NCBI RefSeq assembly: GCF_005048265.1
Contig: NZ_SUNH01000012.1
Span: forward strand, 1-64,000
From: Paracoccus hibiscisoli
GTDB taxonomy: Bacteria > Pseudomonadota > Alphaproteobacteria > Rhodobacterales > Rhodobacteraceae
Length of the DNA stretch: 64,000 nucleotides
Reading direction: 5' to 3'
Part shown: one piece after another, positions 51,879-61,666 of the stretch
How the letters are laid out: the number at the start of each line of letters is the position of its first letter
How positions within the stretch are numbered: position 1 is the first letter of the stretch
Notes under the pieces: generated by a model
Told to the model about the DNA's origin: nothing
Databases searched by the model: none
What the model saw: only the letters and a program-made list of their open reading frames with translations
Made by a program: the position numbers and the translations under genes

Positions 51879-51919
51879 TGTGGACGATGGGACCGATCTT
51901 GGGGCAGACTGTGGACGAT
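51879..51919. promoter_or_regulatory. Direct repeats in the putA-putR intergenic region
   Basis: TGTGGACGAT occurs at 51879-51888 and 51910-51919, exactly 31 bp (three helical turns) apart, each followed by NNGACC. The repeats lie in the 112-bp divergent region. Such phasing is typical of Lrp/AsnC binding arrays and suggests the PutR operator. Confidence 0.6.
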
Positions 51920-51948
51920 CAGACCAAAGATGGGGCGACAGACAGACC

Positions 51949-52419
51949 GTGACCGACCTTCTTGACCCGATCAACCGCCGCATCCTGGCTGAGCTGACCG
52001 CCAATGCCCGCATCCCCATCACCGATCTGGCGCGCAAGGTCGGCCTGTCCAAGACCCCCGTCGCCGCCCGCATCCGCCAGCTGGAGGAGGCGGGGCTGAT
52101 CACCGGCTACCGCGCGATCCTGTCGCCCATGCGCCTTGGCCTGACCCATGTCACCTATGTCGAGGTGCGCGTGACCGACACCCGGCCCAAGGCGCTGGAG
52201 GCGTTCAACACAGCCGTCCGCGCCGTCCCCGAGGTCGAGGAATGCTATATGATCGCGGGGGGGTTCGACTATCTGCTCAAGGTGCGGTCCCGCGACATGG
52301 CCGATTACCGGCGCATCATGGCGGAACGCATCTCCAGCCTGCCGCATGTCAACGCGACCTCCAGCCATGTGGCGATGGAGGCCGTGGTGGAACAGGGCCA
52401 GCTGCCCCTAACCGAATAG
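51949..52419 (+). CDS. putR: Lrp/AsnC-family regulator (PutR-like)
   Basis: 156 residues from a GTG start. DNA-binding part LLDPINRRILAELTANARIP and ITDLARKVGLSKTPVAARIR; the RAM effector domain includes VEECYMIAGGFDYLLKVRSR. Sequence and divergent location opposite putA match the proline-responsive activator PutR of alphaproteobacteria. The ATG at 51930 is out of frame, so the GTG is the best start. Confidence 0.9.
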   Translation: MTDLLDPINRRILAELTANARIPITDLARKVGLSKTPVAARIRQLEEAGLITGYRAILSPMRLGLTHVTYVEVRVTDTRPKALEAFNTAVRAVPEVEECYMIAGGFDYLLKVRSRDMADYRRIMAERISSLPHVNATSSHVAMEAVVEQGQLPLTE

Positions 52420-54100
52420 GTCCAGCCGGTGCGGGTTCAGACGTCTGAGATCGCCTCGGCGCAGCGTGACTCCGTGGCGGTCTAGGAAATCCAGGATCTC
52501 GATCGCGACCTTGCGGCCGTTCTGCACCCGGTCGCGGAACAGGGCGGCGGTGAACCACCCGTCATCCGTCGCCGCCGCCACGTCGCGCAGGATGGCCACC
52601 ATCTGGGCCGTCACCGGGCGCGAGAAGAAGTGGTCATGCGCGATCTGATCGGTCCGGCCCAGTTTCTGCGTCAGGCGCAGGATGCGGCGGATCTCCTTTT
52701 CATCGGCGCCCAGTTCGGTGGCGAAATCGCGCACGCGCGGCGGGCGAAACCGCAGATCGCCCAGCAGGACCGGGCTGATGCGGTCCCACAGGGCCTCATC
52801 CTCGGGCGACAGGCGGACCTCGTGGCCGGGCTGGCGGACGAACGCCCCGTCCAGCGTGATACGCCCGGCCTCGGCCTCAATGCGCAGCAGCGCCAGAAAG
52901 GCGTCCTTGGGCAGGCGCGGGGTCAGCGACATGCGCAGGCGCTCGCGTCCCAGGCCGGGCAGGTCGGGGTTCTCGGCGTGGAGCCGGGCCAGCATGGCGG
53001 CGATGCCCTGCTGCAGCGCGTCGCGATGGGCGGCGACAGGGCCAGCCCGGCGATGACCACCGCGCCGGACAGGGCCGCCGCCGTCTGCGCGGGCGACAGC
53101 GCGCGATCGCGGGCAAAGACGGTCGCATCGACCGGCGCCGTGGCCAGCATCGCGGCCAGCGGTTCGGGCGCCTCGGCGGCGGCGATCAGCGCCAGGCGGT
53201 CAGGGGTGCGCCGCTTGCGCGCGGGCGCGCGCAGGTCCAGGAAATGCCCGCCGCCGATGGTCCGGCTGGCCGACACATCGCGCAGGATGAAGCGGTCGCC
53301 GATGGTGGCCGCGATGGGGCGGTCCAGCACGATCTGGACCGGGCCGCCGCCCCCCGGCGCGATGGGGTCGGACAGGAGCACGATGCGGGCGCCCACCTCG
53401 GTCGCGTGGGTGTGCAGGCGGGCGGGGAACCAGGTGCCGATGGGTTTCGGCTCGGACTCCAGCACGCTCAGGCGGGCGTCGATGCGGTCAGTGGGGGCGT
53501 GCAGCGCAGGCGTCAGCACGATGTCGCCGCGATGGATCGCGTCCTTGGCCACGGCCTCTCCGGCCAGGTTCAGGGCGCAGCGCTGGCCCGCCAGCCCTTC
53601 GGTCGCGGGGCGGTTCTGGGCGTGGATGCCGCGCACGCGCGCGGCGGTTCCGGAGGGACTGATCGTGACCAGATCGCCGATGGCGACACGCCCCGACAGC
53701 GCCGTGCCCGCGCCCTGCAGGGTAAAGCTGCGGTCGACCGCCAGGCGAAAGCCCGCATCGGCGGCGCGGGCGGCGGTCTGCGCCTCGGCCCGGATCAGGG
53801 CGTGGCGCAGAGCCCCCACGCCCGTCAGGGACGACACCGGGATGATCGGCGCCTCGGCCAGCCCGCCACCCGCCAGCGAGGCGCGAATCTGGGCGGTGAC
53901 CTGTGTGCGCCGGTCGGCATCGGCCAGATCGGCCTTGGTCAGCGCCACCAGCCCGCGCGACAGGCCCAGCAGCTGCAGGATCGCCAGATGTTCGCGCGTC
54001 TGCGGCATCATCCCGTCGTCGCAGGCCACGACCAGCAGCGCCAGGTCGATCCCGCCCGCGCCCGCCAGCATCGTGTGGATCGGCCGTTCATGGACCGGTA
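52408..54100 (-). pseudogene. selB: selB remnant (Sec-specific elongation factor)
   Basis: About 560 residues of SelB remain. Present: the end of the G domain ([44 protein letters not shown]), the beta-barrel domains and the C-terminal winged helices (FLALLRIEAEAGRI, FFSRPVTAQMVAILRD, ILDFLDRHGVTLRRGD). Missing: the first 65-70 residues with the P-loop. The G3 region reads [11 protein letters not shown] where DVPGHERFIHT is expected. Near 53036 a single missing G (CTGTCGCC for CTGGTCGCC) shifts the frame between GLAL and AAHRDAL. SelB should carry Sec-tRNA to UGA codons; this copy cannot. Confidence 0.85.
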
Positions 54101-55319
54101 CGTCGCCGCCCGTCCCCGTGATCCGCAGCCTGGCCAAGAAGATCGTGTCCGTCGGCAGCGACCCCGAGCCCATCTGGCTGGCGCAATCGGTCGTGGTCAC
54201 GCGGTGATCGGGCAGCAGCGCCGCGACCTGCGGGGCCAGCCGCGCGGCTTGGGCCGCGATGTCGGCCTGCGCGCGGGACAGCATCCGCAGCACCGGCAGG
54301 CGGTCCGGCAGCCGGTCCGGGTCGCGATAGAGGCGCAGCGTCGCCTGCAGCGCGGCGATGCGGATCTTGTCCAGGCGGAGGGCGCGCTTCATCGGGTTCC
54401 GGTTGATCCGCGCGATCAGGTCGCGGCGACCGACGATGAAACCCGCCTGCGGACTGCCCAGCAGCTTGTCGCCGGAGAATGTGATCAGGTCCGCTCCGTC
54501 GGCCACGGCCTCGGCCACGGTGGGTTCGCGGCGCAGCCCCCATCGCGACAGATCGACCAGCGACCCCGCGCCCAGGTCGTTCAGCATCACGACCCCCGCC
54601 TGGCGCGCCAGCGCCGCCAGCTCCGGTGCGGCGACCTCGGCCGTGAAGCCCTCGATGCGATAGTTCGAGGTGTGGACCTTGAGGACCAGGCCGGTCCGGT
54701 CCGTGATCGCGTCCTGATAATCGCGGGGATGGGTGCGGTTGGTGGTGCCGACCTCGACCAGGCGGGTGCCGGCGCGGGCCATGATGTCGGGCATGCGGAA
54801 GGCGCCGCCGATCTCGATCAACTCGCCGCGCGAGACGATGCTGTCGCGGTCCAGGCCGAACGTGTTCAGCGCGATCAGCACGGCGGCGGCATTGTTGTTG
54901 ACGACGGTGGCATCCTCGGCCCCGGTCAGCTCGCACAGAAGGCCGCGCAGATGGTCGTCGCGCTGGCCGCGCCCGCCCGAGGTCAGGTCGTATTCCAGGG
55001 CCAGCGGCGCGGCCATCGCGGCGGTGGCGGCGGCGATCGCCTCATCCGCCAGGATCGCGCGGCCCAGATTGGTGTGCAGCACGGTGCCGGTCAGGTTCAG
55101 GATCGGACGCAGCTGCGTGGCCGCCGCTGCCGCCAGATCGGCGGCCAGCAGATGCGGCAGGCGCGCGGCCTCGGCCGCTCCGTCACGGATCGCCGCGCGG
55201 GCCGCGTCCAGGCGCAGCCGTGCGGTCCGGGTGACCGCCTGGCGGCCATGCCTGTCCACCTGATCGGGCAGGGCCAGCAGCAGCTGGTCGACCGAGGGCA
55301 GCGCCCGGAATCCCGACAT
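54100..55319 (-). pseudogene. selA: selA, 3'-truncated and fused to selB
   Basis: L-seryl-tRNA(Sec) selenium transferase, intact from its ATG through about residue 400: [47 protein letters not shown], and the PLP-binding Lys in [17 protein letters not shown]. After [13 protein letters not shown] and LRITGTGGD the sequence runs straight into SelB without a stop; the last 55-60 residues of SelA are missing. One deletion of roughly 370-400 bp would explain both losses. The start overlaps the fdhE stop (TGATG). Probably inactive. Confidence 0.85.
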
Positions 55320-55737
55320 CAATACCCCGCAAGAAACGGGTTGAAGCCGCCGCGCCGGAGGGGCGTGTCCTTCATCAGCAGGTCCAGGCCCAGGCTGGCG
55401 ACGTCGTCGGCGATGGGCTCCAGGCTGGGATTCTTGTTCTGATACAGCACCTTGACCCAACTGTCGCAGTCGCCGCAGACCTCGGCCCGGACGGTCGCCT
55501 GATCGGTCTCGACGCTGCGATAGCTGATCTGGCCGGTCTGGCCGCAGCACAGGCAGGTCAGGCGGACCTCGTTCCATTGCGTCTGGCAGCAGGCGCAGTC
55601 GGCATAGCGCACGCCGTCCAGATCGCCGACCCCGATCACGCTGGAGGTCGCGGGCCTGCCGCCGCAGGCCGGGCAGACCCCGGCGCGGATCTTGACCAGC
55701 TGATCGGCGGCATGCGGTTCTCGCGCGCCAGGCGGAT
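55319..55737 (-). pseudogene. fdhE: fdhE remnant (formate dehydrogenase accessory protein)
   Basis: Only about 135-140 C-terminal residues remain of a family of about 300. The two rubredoxin-like zinc sites are kept: [28 protein letters not shown] and [14 protein letters not shown], ending [10 protein letters not shown]. Upstream only about 65 bp separate the recognisable part ([12 protein letters not shown]) from the fdnI stop, so the N-terminal half is deleted. FdhE is needed for maturation or stability of formate dehydrogenase N/O. Confidence 0.75.
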
Positions 55738-55799
55738 GCGGTCGGCAGCGCTCCGGGCCGAACCGGCCACAGGGGATGCCGGTGATGGTGGCCGGCAGA

Positions 55800-56489
55800 T
55801 TACTCTGCCGGGCCCTTGTTGTCGCGGCTGGCGATTTCTCGCAGCCATTTGCGGTGGTGCCGCCAGGCCCATCCGCCGGTCACGGTGCCCCGCGTCATCG
55901 CGCGCAGGGTGCCCCGCGTCCAGATCGCGGCATAGACATGCATGATGAAGACCAGGATGATCGCCACCGCCGCCAGCGCATGGACCAGAACCGCGATGCG
56001 GCGGGCCGGCACGCTGACCAGATGGCCCGCGACCTGCTGCCATATCATCACGCCCGACACGATCAGGACGATGATCAGCCCGGTCATGGCCCAGAACACG
56101 AATTTCTGGCCCGCGTTGTACTTGCCCAGTTCGGGCAGGTTTTCCTCGCGGCCCTTCACCACGTCGCCGATATTGGCGACCCAGGTCGTGTCCTCGGGCT
56201 TGGGCATGTTCAGGCGCCACAGCTGGATGAACATCAGCGCAAAGCTGAAGAACAGCACCACGCCGATGATCGGGTGGATCCAGCGCGTCATCTGCCCGCC
56301 GCCGAACAGGCCGGTCAGGAAATACAGCGCCGGGTCGAACAGCGCCAGCCCCGACAGGGCCAGCGCGATCAGGCTGAACGCCGTGACCCAGTGGTTCGCG
56401 CGGGTGAACCCGCGATAACGGCTGACCTCGACCGGCTGGACGCTTTCCAGCCGGTCGCCCGGTTCCGAGTAATGGGGACGCGGCGCCAT
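55800..56489 (-). CDS. fdnI: Formate dehydrogenase gamma subunit, cytochrome b556
   Basis: 229 residues with four membrane helices (WVTAFSLIALALSGLALF, IIGVVLFFSFALMFIQLWRL, FVFWAMTGLIIVLIVSGVMI, VHALAAVAIILVFIMHVYAA). Histidines for two b hemes lie in FTRANHWVTAF, RWIHPIIG, LVHALAA and FIMHVYAAIW. It anchors the alpha/beta pair to the periplasmic face and passes electrons to quinone. It overlaps the beta-subunit gene. Confidence 0.93.
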   Translation of the reverse strand: MAPRPHYSEPGDRLESVQPVEVSRYRGFTRANHWVTAFSLIALALSGLALFDPALYFLTGLFGGGQMTRWIHPIIGVVLFFSFALMFIQLWRLNMPKPEDTTWVANIGDVVKGREENLPELGKYNAGQKFVFWAMTGLIIVLIVSGVMIWQQVAGHLVSVPARRIAVLVHALAAVAIILVFIMHVYAAIWTRGTLRAMTRGTVTGGWAWRHHRKWLREIASRDNKGPAE

Positions 56490-57472
56490 CAGACATGACC
56501 CCCTTCATCGGGGTCCTGACCCTTGACCAGCTTGTCGGCGGATTCGATGTCGTGCTCCTCGACCTCGTTGCCGCGGGCCAGCAGACCGTGCAGCGTGGCG
56601 CCCACCGCGGCCAGACCGATGGCGGCAAGGCCCGCGGTCTTGGTGACGCCCTTCCAGCCCTCGACCACCGGAGAGATCCGGGGATTTTCGGGCAGGTCGT
56701 TGTAGATGCCGGGCTTGTCCGCGTGATGCAGGACATACATCACATGGGTGCCGCCGACGCCGGCCGGGTCATACAGACCGGCGTTCTCATAGCCGCGCGA
56801 TTTCAGATCCTCGATCCGGGTCTCGGCATGGGCCTGCATGTCGGCCTTGGTGCCGAACACGATCGCCTGCGTGGGGCAGGCTTTCGCGCAGGCGGGACCT
56901 TGGCCCACGGCCACCCGGTCCGAACAGAGCGTGCACTTATAGCTCTTGTGGTCGGTCTGGCTGATGCGGGGGATGTCGAAGGGACAGCCCGTGACGCAAT
57001 AGCCGCAGCCGATGCAGTTGTCCTTGATGAAGTCCACGATGCCGTTGGAATATTGCACGATGGCACCGGGCGCCGGGCAGGCCTTGAGGCAGCCCGGGTC
57101 CTCGCAATGCATGCAGCCGTCCTTGCGGATCAGCCATTCCAGATCGTTGGTGGCCGGGTTCTCCCATTCGGCAAAGCGCATCAGGGTGAACATGTCGGGG
57201 GTCAGGTCGTGGGGGTTCTCATAGACCCCCACGTTCTCACCCACGGCCGGATGCGTGTCGTTCCATTCCACGCAGGCGGATTGGCAGGCCTTGCAGCCGA
57301 TGCATTTGGACACATCGATCAGCTTGGCCAGCTTTTCCAGCTGGCGGTCGGGTTGCGGCACGTTGCGCGTGGCCGAGATGCGCACGACGTCGCGCGCATC
57401 GAAATAGGCCTCGGTCGGCTGCACGGGCGGGTTGGACGCCGCCGTGGTCGGGCTGTTTGCCATGTCGTTCAT
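56489..57472 (-). CDS. fdxH: Formate dehydrogenase beta subunit, iron-sulfur protein
   Basis: 327 residues with four ferredoxin-type cysteine clusters: [48 protein letters not shown] and [23 protein letters not shown]-terminal helix ([20 protein letters not shown]) anchors it, as in FdnH/FdoH. It carries electrons from the molybdenum/tungsten subunit to the cytochrome. Overlaps the alpha gene (ATGA) and the gamma gene. Confidence 0.94.
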   Translation of the reverse strand: MNDMANSPTTAASNPPVQPTEAYFDARDVVRISATRNVPQPDRQLEKLAKLIDVSKCIGCKACQSACVEWNDTHPAVGENVGVYENPHDLTPDMFTLMRFAEWENPATNDLEWLIRKDGCMHCEDPGCLKACPAPGAIVQYSNGIVDFIKDNCIGCGYCVTGCPFDIPRISQTDHKSYKCTLCSDRVAVGQGPACAKACPTQAIVFGTKADMQAHAETRIEDLKSRGYENAGLYDPAGVGGTHVMYVLHHADKPGIYNDLPENPRISPVVEGWKGVTKTAGLAAIGLAAVGATLHGLLARGNEVEEHDIESADKLVKGQDPDEGGHV

Positions 57473-60400
57473 GCCACCGGCTCCTCGGCTGCGGGTTCGA
57501 TGTTGACCAGGAACGCCTTGAATTCAGGCGTGTCCGTGTTCGCATCCCCGATGAAGGGCGTCAGGCTGTTGGGCCCCCAGCCCTTTTTCGCGGCGCCCAT
57601 GAAGCCCCAGTGCAGCGGGATGCCCACGACATGCACGGTCTTGCCGTCGCAGGTCATCGGCCTGATCCGCTTGGTCACCACGGCCTTGGCCCAGACCTGC
57701 CCGCGCTTGCCCCAGACCCGCACGCGACCGCCCTTGGCGATGCCGCGTTCGGCGGCCAGCTCCTCGCTGATCTCCACGAAGAACTCGGGCTGCAACGCGG
57801 CGTTCACCGGGTTGTGCTTGGTCCAGTAGTGGAAATGCTCGGTCAGGCGGTACGAGGTCGCGACGAAGGGGAACTCGGAGCTGTCGCCAAGCCGCGCCAC
57901 GTCGGATTCGAACACCCGCGCCACCGGGTTCCCGCGCATGCGCGGGTTGAACACGTTGGCCATCGGGCTCTCGAAGGGCTCCATATGCGTCGGGAAGGGC
58001 CCGTCGCGCATCATGCCCCGGGTGAACAGGCGCGACACGCCCTCCTGGTTCATGATGAAGGGGCCGACCTCGGTCGGGTTGGCGGTGGGCGCGATGTCAG
58101 GCACGTCATAGCCGCCCCACCGTGTGCCGTCCCACTGGACCAGCGGGCGCGTGGCATCCCAGGGCTGCCCCTGCGGATCGGCCGAGGCGCGGTTGTACAG
58201 CACCCGCCGGTTCGCAGGCCAGGCAAAGGCCCAGTTCAGGTACATGCCGACATCGTCGGGATCGGAATTGTCCCGCCGTGCCATCATGTTGCCGTCCTCG
58301 GTCCAGCTGCCGGCATAGATCCAGCAGCCCGCCATGGTCGTCCCGTCGTCGCGCAGCTGTCCGAAACCGGACACCTGCTGGCCCGCCTGAACGACCACCG
58401 CGCCCGTCGCCGGGTCGGTGACATCGGCCAGCGCGCGGCCGTTCATCTCGCGCGCCAGTTCCGACGGATGCGGCTCTCCGGGATCGGCATAGTCCCAGGA
58501 CAGGTTCAGGATCGGATCGGGGAAGGCGCCGCCCTCGGTCCGATACAGCTCGCGGACCCGCGTCCAGATCTGCGCCATGATCCAGGTGTCATGCTTGGCC
58601 TCGCCCGGAGGCGTCGCGCCCGGCCAGTGCCATTGCAGCCAGCGGCCCGAATTGACCAGCGCGCCCTCGTCCTCGGCAAAGCAGGTCGTGGGCAGCTCCA
58701 GCACCTCGGTCTGGATGCTGGCGGTATCCACCTCGTTATGCGCGCCGTGGTTCTGCCAGAAATGCGAGGTCTCGGTGGACAGCGGGTCCATCACCACCAG
58801 CATCTTCAGCTTGGACAGGCCCGCGGTGACCTTGCCCCGGTCGGGGATGGACAACAGCGGGTTGAAGCCCTGGCAGAAATACAGGTTCACCCGATCGTTG
58901 TTCATCAGCTCGAACATGCGCATGATGTCATAGGCCGGGACGTCCAGCTTGGGCAGGTAGTCGAACGCCCAATCGTTCTCCTCGGTGGCGGCATCGCCCC
59001 ACATGGCCTTGAGGAAGCTGACCATGAACTTGGGATAGTTCTGCCAATAGCTGGTCTGACCGGGCCGCAGCGGGGTAAAGCTGCGGGTGGACAGATAGGT
59101 CTGCCAATCGACCTCGCGCTCGGTCGGGATGTTCAGATAGCCGGGGATCAGGTTCGACATCAGGCCGATATCGGTCAGGCCCTGGATGTTGGAATGCCCG
59201 CGCAGCGCGTTCATCCCGCCACCGCGGACGCCGATATTGCCCAGGATCAGCTGCAGCATCGCCATGCCGCGGATGTTCTGGGCGCCCTTGGAATGCTGCG
59301 TCCAGCCAAGCGCGTACATCGACGTCATGGTCCGGTCGGGTGCGCTGCACTCTCCGATCATCGCGCAGATGTCTAGGAACTTGTCGCGCGGCGTGCCGGT
59401 GATGTTCTCCACGAATTCAGGCGTGTAGACATCGACATGCTGTTTCAGCATGTTCCAGACGCAGCGCGGGTCCTGCAGCGTCGGGTCGGTCAGCGCAAAG
59501 CCGTCCTCGCCGATCTGGTAATCCCAGCTTTCCTTGTCAAAGTCGCGCTTTTCTTCGTCATAGCCGCTGAAAAGCCCGTCCTGCCAGCCGAAATCCTCGC
59601 GCACGAGGAACGACGCGTTGGTATAGTTGCGGACATAGTCCCACTGGACCTTGTCGTTTTCCATGCACCAGCGGATCACCCCCATCAGGAAGGCGATGTC
59701 GGTGCCCGGACGGATGGGCGCATAGTAATCCGCGACCGATGCGGTGCGGGTATAGCGCGGATCGACCACGACCAGCTTGGCGCCGCGATGCGCCTTGGCC
59801 TCGGTCACCCATTTGAAGCCGCAGGGATGCGCTTCGGCGGCGTTTCCGCCCATCACGATCACCAAGTCGGTGTTCTTGATGTCAGTCCATGGATTGGTCA
59901 TCGCTCCACGGCCAAACGTCGGGCCCAAACTGGACACCGTCGGGCCGTGTCAGACGCGCGCCTGATTATCGAATCCCACAATCCCCATGGACCGGACCGT
60001 CTTGTAGGTCAGCCATGCGGTCTCGTTCGTCGTGGCCGATGCGGCCAGGAAACCCGTCGTCGTCCAGCGGTTGACGGGGGTGCCGTCATCGTTGGTCGCG
60101 ATGAAGTTCGCGTCGCGGTCGTCCTTGAGGGCGCGGGCGATCTTGTCCAGCGCCTCGTCCCAGGTGACCTGTTCGAACTGGTCCGAACCGGCGCGGCGCA
60201 GGCGGGGATGGGTCAGGCGCGTGGGCGCGTGGACGAAATCCTTCAGCGCCGCACCCTTGGGGCACAGCGTTCCGCGGTTCGTCGGGTGGTCGGCATCGCC
60301 CTCGATATGCATCAGCTCGGCGGTCTCGCCGGCCTTCACGTCGCCGCGGGAATACATGATGATTCCGCAGGCGACCGAGCAATAGGGACAGGTGTTGCGC

Positions 60401-60549
60401 GTTTCCGTCGTCGTGGCCAGCTTGAAGGGTCGCACATGCGCCGCCTCTGCTGCCTCTGCGGCGCCAAATCCCATGGCGCCCAGTGACGTTGCCGCAACCC
60501 CCGCTCCCGCCAGCCTCAGAAAGCTGCGGCGCGAAGGGTCGATATTCAT
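57469..60549 (-). CDS. fdnG: Formate dehydrogenase-N alpha subunit, selenoprotein
   Basis: 1026 residues read through an in-frame UGA (59952-59950) as selenocysteine at position 200. The context [23 protein letters not shown] is that of FdnG/FdoG, where Sec is a ligand of the bis-MGD metal. Before it are the Tat signal [11 protein letters not shown] and the 4Fe-4S motif CPYCSVACG; after it [32 protein letters not shown] and the C-terminal MGD domain. Start: ATG 60549 after GGGAGGG. Without Sec insertion it ends as a 199-residue fragment. The local selA and selB are broken, so expression depends on other copies. Confidence 0.93.
59922..59952 (-). promoter_or_regulatory. Bacterial SECIS-like hairpin after the UGA codon
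   Basis: After UGA-CAC the RNA forms GGCCC-GAC, loop GGUGUCCA, GUU, a bulged U, and GGGCC. Two stem segments, a bulged U on the 3' side and a loop opening with GGU match the minimal SelB-binding element of E. coli fdhF/fdnG. Stem: 59946-59939 with 59930-59922. Confidence 0.7.
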
Positions 60550-60573
60550 GGGACCCTCCCCTTTGCCTGTCGA

Positions 60574-60593
60574 ATTGGTAGGTAAGCACCAAT
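60574..60593. promoter_or_regulatory. Inverted repeat upstream of fdnG
   Basis: ATTGGTAGGTAAGCACCAAT has perfect ATTGGT/ACCAAT arms around eight bases and lies 25-44 bp before the fdnG ATG. It could be an operator; arms resemble GntR/FadR-type half-sites, but the spacing is longer and no matching regulator is in the window. Confidence 0.4.
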
Positions 60594-60672
60594 CGTCCGC
60601 GTTTGCTCCGGCCAAGTCAAAACGTGATCCCTTGCGCGCGATCAAAACCCTGCGCTAGAAGGGCCGGACAAG

Positions 60673-60735
60673 CCGATGCGCCGGGTGCGTTCGGGCCGCG
60701 TGGGTTCCGCCGGAAACGGGGGCTTGGCACATCGG
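60673..60735. other. Long imperfect hairpin in the fdnG-ABC intergenic region
   Basis: CCGATGCGCC (60673-60682) pairs with GGCACATCGG (60726-60735) with one mismatch, enclosing 43 nt with further G+C pairing potential. It lies in the 249-bp divergent region between fdnG and the selenate-type transporter, where no coding frame is evident. It matches no riboswitch that I recognise, and has no tRNA-Sec anticodon. Confidence 0.35.
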
Positions 60736-60798
60736 CGCGAGACCCGGCCATGAGCCCGCCGATCACCGCGCCCCATTCACACCCTCGGAGCCTGCCCC

Positions 60799-61662
60799 AT
60801 GCCCCTGTTGTCGCGCCTGTTTGCCACGATGCTGGCCACCGCCCTGCCTTTGTCCGCCGCAGCCCAGGACACGCTGTATTTCTCGGCCATCCCCGATGAG
60901 GACGAGACCCGGCTGATCGAACGGTTCAGCGCCGTCGCGGACTATCTGTCGGAGGAACTGGGCGTTCCGGTCGCGTTCGTGCCGGTGAAATCCTATCCCG
61001 CCGCCGTCACCGCGTTCCGCAACGATCAGGTCCAGCTGGCCTGGTTCGGCGGGCTGTCGGGGGTTCAGGCCCGGCTGCTGGTCGACGGTGCCCGCGCCAT
61101 CGCGCAGGGCGATGAGGACACCACCTTCGTCAGCTATTTCATCGCCCATACCGATACCGGGCTGGAGCGGTCGGACGATTTCCCCGAGGCCGCGCGCGGC
61201 CTGTCCTTCACCTTCGGGGCCAAGACCTCGACCTCGGGGCGGCTGATGCCCGAATACGGCATCCGCCAGGAGACCGGAGAGGCACCCGAGGATTTCTTCA
61301 GCCGCGTGGGTTTTTCGGGCGATCACAGTCAGACGCTGCGGCTGGTGGCGTCGGGGGCGTGGCAGGTTGGTGCGCTGAACTATACCGTCTATGACCAGGC
61401 CGTGGCCGACAACGCCCCCGAGGTCGAGACGACCACGATCATCTGGCAGACGCCGCCCTATCCCGATTACAACTGGACCATCAGGGGCGATGTCGATGCC
61501 CGGTGGGGCGAGGGCTTTGCCGACCGCGTGCAGGCCGCGCTGATCGGCATGGACGACCCGGACCTGCTGGCGGCCTTCCCGCGCAACGCCTTCATCGCGG
61601 CCCGGAACGACGACTATGCCCCCATCGAGCAGGTCGCCCGCGATCTGGATCTGCTGGAGTAA
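60799..61662 (+). CDS. ABC substrate-binding protein, putative selenate/oxyanion type
   Basis: 287 residues of the PhnD/PtxB-like class with a Sec signal (ATMLATALPLSAAAQ). Motifs: YFSAIPDEDETRLIERFSAV, LAWFGGLSGVQARLLV, FGAKTSTSGRLMPEYGI and WQVGALNYTVYDQ. A branch of this family is annotated as putative selenate transporter binding protein because it neighbours selenium genes; I recall that annotation, it is not derived here. Location beside a selenoprotein operon with selA/selB remnants supports it. Phosphonate or phosphite remain possible. Confidence 0.78.
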   Translation: MPLLSRLFATMLATALPLSAAAQDTLYFSAIPDEDETRLIERFSAVADYLSEELGVPVAFVPVKSYPAAVTAFRNDQVQLAWFGGLSGVQARLLVDGARAIAQGDEDTTFVSYFIAHTDTGLERSDDFPEAARGLSFTFGAKTSTSGRLMPEYGIRQETGEAPEDFFSRVGFSGDHSQTLRLVASGAWQVGALNYTVYDQAVADNAPEVETTTIIWQTPPYPDYNWTIRGDVDARWGEGFADRVQAALIGMDDPDLLAAFPRNAFIAARNDDYAPIEQVARDLDLLE

Positions 61663-61666
61663 CCTG

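Noticed and set aside
59950..59952. Nonsense mutation splitting fdnG
   Set aside because: The UGA is exactly at the selenocysteine position of FdnG/FdoG and is followed by a SECIS-like hairpin, so it is a recoded codon.
60660..60760. tRNA-Sec (selC) in the fdnG-transporter spacer
   Set aside because: The hairpin lacks a UCA anticodon loop, the long variable arm pattern and a CCA end; no tRNA gene was recognised anywhere in the window.
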